Assembly: GCA_038030265.1 (NCBI GenBank)
Contig: CM075939.1
Coordinates: 48,589,253-48,653,252 of the forward strand
Direction of reading: 5' to 3'
DNA: 64,000 bases
Origin: Corythucha ciliata
Taxonomy: Eukaryota > Arthropoda > Insecta > Hemiptera > Tingidae
How positions within the stretch are numbered: position 1 is the first letter of the stretch; every line of letters begins with the position of its first letter. Below, piece after piece: positions 57,150 to 64,000 of the stretch. Below the pieces are notes generated by a model. The model was not told where the DNA came from. It worked only from the letters and a program-made list of their open reading frames with translations, and searched no databases. Both the position numbers and the translations under genes were made by a program.

Positions 57150-57885
57150 CAATTTTATGGCTGCCCACCTCTTCACCCCTTCATCGATGCACTACTGGCT
57201 GCATTGTAGATGAGGGACGAATACAGGGGAGGAGGGTCTATAGGAATCATCTGTGCCGCGACCCTTATTCAGCAGCCTTGGTAAAGATAAAATAAATCTT
57301 TCCAATGACCAGCAACAGCATACGCCATCTTCTTAGGGAGGGTTTAAACCCTCAAAACCCACTCAGGGAGGGGGGGGGGTCGAAAACCCTCTCATAGAAT
57401 AACCCCCTCCCCACACAAGGTTTCAGCGATTTGACAAGACCTGTACTAGCCTACTAGGGTTAATCCCATTTTTACGCCCATTCTTGGATCGGATGTAGAC
57501 TTTTTCCCCCCTAAAGTGTAGCATTTTGACCTTACATAGCCAACAAAATGTGTACATATAGATCCAAGGGCGGATCTGGGACCTCTCTTAGGGGGAGGTA
57601 ATCGAAATCCCTCCCGCTCGCCATATACTCCCCGACCACCTTCCCACCACACCCCTCTCCTATGTTTAAAGGGATTTGACAAGCTCCAGGGGGGGGGGAG
57701 CTGAATTCACTTGCAGGGGGGGGGGTTTATAAATTAAATGCTCCATAGCCGACCACCAGCTTCCGGAGAGGGCGGGGTAACCGGGGATCTGTCAAAATCA
57801 CTCTAAACATATAGGTGGGTTGGTGGCGGGGGTGAACCGTGGGAGATAGAAGGGTTTTGATCCCCCCCCCCCCGTCCACCATCAG
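57150..57885. other. Unassigned DNA with G-runs and element-like motifs
   Basis: GGGAGGGGGGGGG (about 57365), GGGGGGGGGAG (57690), a 9-base G run (57717) and a 12-base C run (57862) occur. AAGGGCGGATCTGGGACCTC at 57565 resembles the CAGTGGCGGATCT ends. No coding sequence is recognised. Confidence 0.4.
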
Positions 57886-57889
57886 TTAT

Positions 57890-57975
57890 TAGACCGAGAC
57901 TTTCGAGACGAGACCGAGACCGAAACCGACTTTTTTAAGTACGAGACCGAGACACGTAAGTCTCGCTGTGCAGCT
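57890..57975. repeat. GAGACCGAGAC repeat copy next to LINE 3' end
   Basis: Repeats of the type AGACCGAGACTTTCGAGAC and ACGAGACCGAGACACGTAAG match the palindromic family at 11136, 16100 and 54961. It abuts the end of the minus-strand LINE coding region at 57995. Confidence 0.5.
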
Positions 57976-57994
57976 TATGCGTCCCGATTCTCAT

Positions 57995-59710
57995 TTAGGA
58001 AATCCTGAGGGAGCTTGCGTTTCCGCCGCCGTTGATGCCGTGATGGAGGTACTCTGGCTGCGAGGTCCGCGAGGAGACGATTGGGGTGACTATAACCATC
58101 GAAGTGTAGAGTCTGGTGTATGCTGACTTCATAACACTGGCTACGTACGGGATGTCAAGGTCGGCGTGTAATGTCGAGTTCCGAACATACCAGGGGGCGT
58201 CCGAGATTAGTCTTAGGACCCGGTTCTGAGTAACCTGGATTCGTTTGATGTGCGAGTTCGCCGCAGATCTCCATAGGCCACAGCTATACATCCATATAGG
58301 ACGAATCAAACTCATATAGAGGATTCGTTTCGTCGATAAGCTAATGGGGGATTGCTTGCCAAGTAGGCTTTTCAGCTGGCGAATTCGATGCCTGATCCTG
58401 GTGACGAGGTGGTCTATGTGACATTTCCACGTGAGTTTTTGGTACATTACCAGTCCCAAATAACGGATGGATGGTTTATCCGGTATTTCTGTGTCATTTA
58501 GGTGGACTGCCGCTGTGGTACGTTGCCTTCTAAGGGTAAAGTTTACTACGGCCGATTTTTGCGGATTTATTAGCAGCACCCTCCATTTCTGACATCATTC
58601 GTCCACTTGCTGTAAAAATAAGTTGGTCATTTGTTCAGCTTCAAGTTGGTCATTATTCGAAGCAAGGACACCAACGTCGTCCGCAAAGTGAGCCAGAGTA
58701 AGGCCATTGTTACTTGGAAAGTCACGAGTGTATATAAGGTACAAAAGTGGTCCCAAAATGCTTCCCTGAGGAACCCCCGCTAGAATCGCAGCTGCTGATG
58801 AGATTGCCCCTCGATAGCTGACAGCAAAGGTTCGTCCAGTAAGGTACGACAGGACCAATCGATAATAAGTATCGGGTAAATGTGGCTTTGCCTTCGATAG
58901 CAGACCAGGATGCCAAACCTTGTCGAACGCCTTTTCCGTATCAAGAAATGTGCCTAGACACACATTTTTCTCTTCGTAAGCCTCAGTAATTTTTTCCATA
59001 ACTCTGTGGAAATGCTGGGGACAGGAATGGCTCGACCTTTAAGGTGTTCCAGGATGGTTGGATAGAGAAGCCTTTCTAGAATTTTCGTGAGGAGGGGAAC
59101 TGTAGGGGGTCTGTAACTGGTAGGCTCGGTCCTTGGTTTGTTTGGCTTCTTGATCATACCGATTCGAGCATGCTTCCACGCCGCGGGAATGTGGCAAGTT
59201 CTGAGGATGGCATTATAAATCTGCGTTAGGAAAACCAGGCTCTTTTGTGGGAGGAGTTTGAGTAGGGGTTGGGTGATGCCGTCGTGTCCTGGCGCATTCT
59301 TCGTTGGAGACCGATTGATTGTATTTTTAACCTGTGCTGGAGTGAAAAATCCTGTGAACGGGGTGATTTCTAGGGGGATATCCAGTTGGTCCAATATGAG
59401 TTGAGAGAATTCCGGATCCAAGTCCCGATTAGGCTGGAATTGGTCTGAGAGCATATTGCACTTCTCATGTGGGGTGGTATGCCAAACTGATCCCATTTTC
59501 AAAGGAGGTATGTCGGAGTTGTCTCGAGTGAGTTTTTTAGTGTGTTTCCACAAAGATCCGTCGTTGGCGTGAAGTGACGTGAGACTTTGGCGCATGGCAG
59601 CGTCTCTTTCCTGTTTGATAGCTCTCTTAAGTTCACGAGTGGCTCGATTATAATCCGTTTTGTGAGATGGATGGCGGGTAGTCTCCCATTGTGCACCCCT
59701 ATTTGTTATC
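57995..59710 (-). pseudogene. Jockey-like non-LTR retrotransposon, 5'-truncated, reverse transcriptase
   Basis: On the minus strand three long frames cover the RT. The first (59595-58954) has SPTKNAPGHDGITQPLLKLL, PAAWKHARIGMIKKPNKP and a slightly altered SYRPPTV. The second (58999-58595) has TFLDTEKAFDKVWHPGLL, GVPQGSILGPLLYLIYTRDF and the catalytic HFADDVGVLA. The third (58579-57995) has SIRYLGLVMYQKLTWKCH, RPIWMYSCGLWRSA and NRVLRLISDAPWYV. Only about two frameshifts and one stop separate them, so it is younger-looking than the copy at 24907. Endonuclease and ORF1 are missing upstream of about 59710. It cannot make a full protein as it stands. Confidence 0.92.
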
Positions 59711-61560
59711 TGAAAATTCTAACCGGGAAAATGACCCTCCATATGGCTGGCACAGAAACAATTCATAATACAAGAGAGAGAGAAGAGAGTCAGTGTGAGG
59801 GAAAAAGTACTGGAAGTACATTAACCACGTATTTTAAAAAGAATTGAAGTTAAAACGCCATAAAATCTGCCGCTATATTTTTCTAGAAGCGATATAGTCC
59901 AACCGCGAAGGGGGAAAAAAAGGGTGTATTACACCCTGACAGGTGTTTCACAACCTGAGAGCTCGGTATTTTTATTTTCTTTTTTTTTGTGTGTGCGAGT
60001 GTCCCCTAAAAGTTATTTTCTCCCTCGACAGAGTGGGATGCCAATTAGAACTCGCTCCATTCCTCGTAATTTTTAAAAGGGGTGCGCTTGTAATAAGCGA
60101 GTTGTGTAATAATCCGGCAAAAATTAAGAGTTTCAAGTCGATTATGTACGAGCTTTAAAATTTGAACGGGTTCATCCTTGAAACCTTCCCCTTTTCATCT
60201 AACTCTTCATTTTCAATTGTTGTTGGCTCTTCATTAACGGATCTTCTCGGAAAACCTTCGTTATTCATTTTCGCTTTTGTCATCGCACGCTTGATGGAAT
60301 TTTCCTATTCTAGTGCTCTCATTCCCATTCAATTTCTTCTATTTTCTTTCGAGTGTTAGTCCCTTTCCTTTTTTTCCACAAAAACGGGGGGGGGGGGGAG
60401 GTTGAAGACAAAGATTTTTACGAAGCGTAAAGTTAAGTCGAACAAGATTTACTTTATTTTTCGATGAAAATCTGTGTTTAGTCAACTTTAAGAAAAGAAG
60501 AAAAATATTTACTCAAACGATTCAAGACAAGGATAAGAAATGTTTTTCAGTCACAAAAACCATTTTTCATCTAGGGATTTTTCAATGAGGGAGCCCTTCG
60601 CGCCCTTCCCCTCCCCCCCCCCCCCCACAGCTTCAAGAACCAACACCGACTGTGTGGCGGGGGCGGGATTACTCTGTTTTTAAAATGAAGCAGGTGGTGT
60701 CTTCCCTCTGTCTAAACTCTTGAAGAGTGGACGAACAAAAACGACGACGAAGAAGAAGAAGAAGAAAAAAGAAATAATTTGTCAATGTCTGTTATTTTGT
60801 ACTATTAACGACCGAGTCCAAGTATAAGAAGAGCGGGAAATGAAAATCCCTCCCGTGCCGTCAAGGAGGTGATTAATTTCTTGACATTACGATTTTATTG
60901 TTATTAATGTTTGAAAATGAGTGAGTTAATGAACTCTAGTTCATCCCAGTTCACTAAATCACTCCCTATTGCATTATTTTGTTTGTGATGGGGAGGGGGG
61001 CTTCTTTTATTTTCAAAATTGAAGCAAACTTTGCGTTATCTGAGGATTTTTTTTTTCTTTTTAAAGAACTCATTCTCGCGTTTCGCCCTTCTTTCCTTTC
61101 CTAGAGCACCTTTGCCCTTCATTTTCAATGCAATTAAGGGCATCCTATTATACTGCCGCACTCAACATCGTCGGTCACCCCCTCGCCAACCATGAGCTGC
61201 CTTTTCGTAATAGCACGATGTTAAAAGTGGAACGCAGTGCCCTTGTTTGGCTTCTTGTAAAAATAATCGCTTGTATATCAGTTCCGAATTGAAAAAAAAA
61301 CATTTAATTTTATTATGAATTGCTGTAGAACAGGGTCCGTCACCCGGGAGAATTTGTTCCCTTCCCTTGGCATTTATAGGGCCGGGTCGACCATGTCCGT
61401 TTAAGCGTCGCTGGGCTTATAGACGAATTTATTTACAAAAAAAAGTAAATTCTGAGGGACGAGGGTTAAGCTGAACTTTAAATTTGGTCAACTCGGGCTC
61501 AGCAGATCACCTACTCGGTCAATAAACAGAGTCACGTTGCAAAATACTACATTCGAAGTT
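59711..61560. other. Unassigned intergenic DNA
   Basis: AT-rich with a G run (60388-60400), a C run (60613-60627), a GAA-type microsatellite (60743-60770) and A runs. ORFs are short and not protein-like. No element ends recognised. Confidence 0.4.
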
Positions 61561-61960
61561 TAAAAAAAAAAAAACAGAAAAATTGTAAGTTTTCTGTCTA
61601 AAAATCAGCAGAATACATTCTATAGACGGGTCCGAGAGTGAGCAACGCTTGATAAATAGCCTTAAAAAAGGTGAAATTAAATTTATTCTGGTGTAAATAT
61701 CCACGAATTTGATATTTTCCTGTTTTCATTTGCGCAAAATTGCAAGTCATTCCACCGCCCTTCAATGACCAAGGCACCACCTGGGCCTAGGTGCCCAAAG
61801 TCTCACGAATAACCGCAAAATTTTGGAGCCAAATATCTGTGAAATTGGAGGATTTCAGGGTTAATATTCGGTATTTCGGTATATAGCAGGTTTCAGGTCT
61901 CCGCACTTCGGTGAAATTGCCAGTTTTAGGGCCTTTTTTTTTTTTTTAGTGGGCGTGGGC
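61560..61960. repeat. ~30-bp repeat field, subfamily C
   Basis: Units such as 'gaaattggaggatttcaggg' (61841) and 'gaaattgccagttttagggc' (61913) are present, ending in a T run and AGTGGGCGTGGGCCC (about 61951), which echoes 29823. A further 300 bp to 62276 shows nothing. Confidence 0.45.
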
Positions 61961-62276
61961 CCAGGGCCAGCCATTTCCAACGTCCGTAAAGTAATGAGAG
62001 AGATACAATTTAAATGAACTAATGATTATCAAAAGTAATAATAATAAATCATAAATAATGAGGAATAGATCAGGGGGACGAGCGGAGGGCGTCGTCGGTG
62101 CGAATTAATGGCCAAATTTTAGCACACCCCTCAAAATCAAATCCTCGTAAATAACAAATAAATTTCAGTTTAAACATAAAATATTCGTAATTGACAAAAT
62201 AATGTAAATCTAACGGGCTCACCTAGCCTTGTATAAAGAAATGACTTAAGATAGCCAAGGGTAAACAAGTGCGGAG

Positions 62277-62622
62277 TGTTGTGACAAGTGATAGCTAAGA
62301 AGACACCGCCAAAATTGGAACATTACACTAAAGTCCAAGCATAATTTCCAAAAGGAGCTGGCAACAGTGAGGAGCCGTACGAATAATCAACAGCTGTAGC
62401 AAACTTGAAACTCATTCTCCGTTCGATCGGCAAGCCGTACGCCTTGGAAAGAGCCACCCTGGTATATGAAGAGTTCATCCCTCATCATCCAACGAAATCA
62501 TATACAGGTTTAATAAACAGTTCCAGCTTCCAACTCAGCGTTATCGTCGGAAACTAGCCGCCGTTGTCCATCGTCGAGTAACCGACATCCCGGACGCCAC
62601 CACGCCAGGATCCTAACCTACA
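62277..62622 (+). repeat. Possible solo LTR
   Basis: A block starting TGTTGTGACAAGTG and ending CCTAACCTACA has a TATA-like GGTATATGAAGAG (about 62461) and AATAAACAG (about 62502), the order expected in an LTR. There is no second LTR, PBS or coding region, and no 5-bp target duplication was found. Confidence 0.25.
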
Positions 62623-63219
62623 AAAATAGACGTTTCGCAACGGTAAGAGTATATCGAACAGTCTTCATGCAATATAATATCTGAAGATACTGAAATACTT
62701 ACCATCCATGCTTTGCGGACAGCCTTTCTTTCCTCTTTTGATTGAGGACTTCAACTTACGTCCATCCAGTCCACGGAGGATTCTTGTTTGACCACCGATC
62801 CTGTGAGCAGGGGTGAACAGTCATTGGCTTGGTAATCAGAAAACCAATATTCAACGAACGATACTCCACAATTACCGAGGTGGGTCGTTCAATTTAATAT
62901 AACCAAAAGCGCCCGTACTCTACACGGATCGTCCTCGGCATCGTCATATCGTCCGGTTATATCCAGGGGCGATCGGGCTGAGCCCGAAGGGCCGGAGGGC
63001 CAGTGCGGCCGGAGGCCCCATGCCTGCCCCCCCCCCCAACTCTTTGACGTATCCCAGTCCTCTTGAGAAAACTGGTAACTACAGATTAATTTTTCTCGGT
63101 AATGATACTTACAGAATCCCGGAACTGGCCCATTAAGCATAGGTACAATGAGACAAATGAGAAAACCTATCAAGTAGGGTTTTCTTAAAAACGGGACACC
63201 CTTCAACCCATGATTCAAG
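62623..63219. other. Unassigned DNA with a GC-rich patch
   Basis: A GC-rich patch (about 62955-63040) with CCGAAGGGCCGGAGGGCC and a 10-base C run follows TCCAGGGGCGATCGGG (about 62961), which resembles CAGGGGCG-type ends. The minus-strand ORF at 62889-63218 runs through it and is not supported as a gene. Confidence 0.35.
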
Positions 63220-64000
63220 ACACAAGCCTGTTTTATAGCGTTTTTCGTTAATTTCAGCCGTGCTGCTTAATTAGTGATTTTTCTCAACATTGGCCGCAAT
63301 TTTTGTTTTTCAACTTTTAGCTATGGACTAGCGTTTTTTTTAAGGTTTAGGCCCGAAGTTACCTTCAGAAGCAACAGATTAGTGTCTTTTGCTGAATTTT
63401 AGCCCCGAGTCAGCGTTATTACTAAATTTTAGTCGTGAATTCGCGTTTTCTCTATTGTAGCCGTGAATTAGCCGATTTTTTCATTTGAATCCGCGAATGA
63501 ACGTTTTTCTTTACTTTATCCGCAAATTGTCCGATGTTTTACAATTTTAGCTGTATTTATTCTTTTCAATTAAGTCCCGAAGTAGGATTGTTCCAAGTTT
63601 AGCCGCTAAGAAGCGCTTTCTGTCAATTTCATTAGCGCATTAGCTTTTTTTCTCTATTTTTGCTGTGGATTAGTGTAACTATGTCCTAATTTCAGCAGCT
63701 CATTAGCCATTCTTCTCAATTTTAGTCGTGATTTAGCATTTTTTGAAAATTAGCTGTGAATTAGTGGATTTTCACTTTTTTATCCGCGAATGGGCGATTT
63801 TCTGCAATTTCAGTTGCGAATTTGTAATTTTTCTCAATTTTAGCCCCGAATTAACATTTTTCTATCTTATAGCCTTAGTGGGTTTTCTTGCCTTTTAGCG
63901 CTTGCAGTAATGGAAAAACTGGGCCACGTCTCAATTTTACCAACAGTAAATTAGTGTTTTTTCTTCATTTTAGGCATAAAGTGGCATATATAAACTGCGA
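63220..64000 (+). repeat. ~30-bp repeat array, subfamily A, plus orientation
   Basis: Clear units at about 30-bp spacing include 'tctcaattttagccccgaat' (63832) and 'gctgtgaattagtggatttt' (63752). The array runs off the window end. Confidence 0.75.

Noticed and set aside
62889..63218. 109-codon minus-strand ORF
   Set aside because: It runs through a GC-rich simple patch and a C run, with no recognisable domain.

Overview
This window looks like a gene-poor, transposon-dense piece of an animal nuclear genome, most likely an invertebrate. It holds an intronless histone H2B-type gene, a Ty1/copia element with a copia-style primer-binding site, jockey-like and R1-like non-LTR retrotransposons, a hAT element with an 8-bp target duplication, and many short inverted-repeat elements. 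There are no operons, Shine-Dalgarno sites or prokaryotic genes. I cannot name the species. The only host protein gene I can support is a divergent, apparently polyadenylated H2B at 762-1130.

Layout: 1-450 short-repeat field; 762-1171 H2B gene; 1.2-4.3 kb simple AT-rich DNA; 4.3-8.1 kb remains of a minus-strand non-LTR element (RNase H and gag-like ORF1 pieces) split by a GC-richer block that may be a long terminal repeat; 8.3-11.1 kb a 437-bp tandem array carrying four identical tRNA-like genes between two copies of one flank; 11.1-13.7 kb short-repeat fields; 14.0-15.5 kb a dead hAT element with a perfect 43-bp-TIR MITE nested in it; 18.3-21.5 kb a truncated copia element (LTR, PBS, gag, protease, integrase) with a Harbinger-like MITE inside; 24.5-27.7 kb a short-repeat field split by a jockey-like LINE; 28-30 kb repeats and a MITE; 30-34 kb simple-sequence-rich DNA; 34.1-39.1 kb short-repeat fields; 41.6-43.4 kb an R1-like LINE; 43.5-44.8 kb repeats; 44.8-48.4 kb nothing recognised; 48.4-52.6 kb repeat-bearing elements and small MITEs; 52.6-55 kb nothing recognised; 55-57.2 kb repeat fields; 58.0-59.7 kb a second jockey-like LINE on the minus strand; 59.7-64 kb mostly unassigned, ending in another repeat field.

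The most unusual feature is a set of degenerate arrays with a repeat length near 30 bp, covering roughly a quarter of the window. They fall into at least three subfamilies (called A, B and C here). These seem to share one skeleton: an AATTCGCG-like core and an A-rich stretch, one of each per ~30 bp. Several arrays start at the same boundary sequence, or lie between ends of the type CAG(G/T)GGCG(T/G)A, often with long G or C runs. This suggests the arrays are carried by a family of non-autonomous mobile elements rather than being ordinary satellites.

All retroelement coding regions are broken by frameshifts, stops or truncations. All calls come from reading the sequence by eye; no database search was made.
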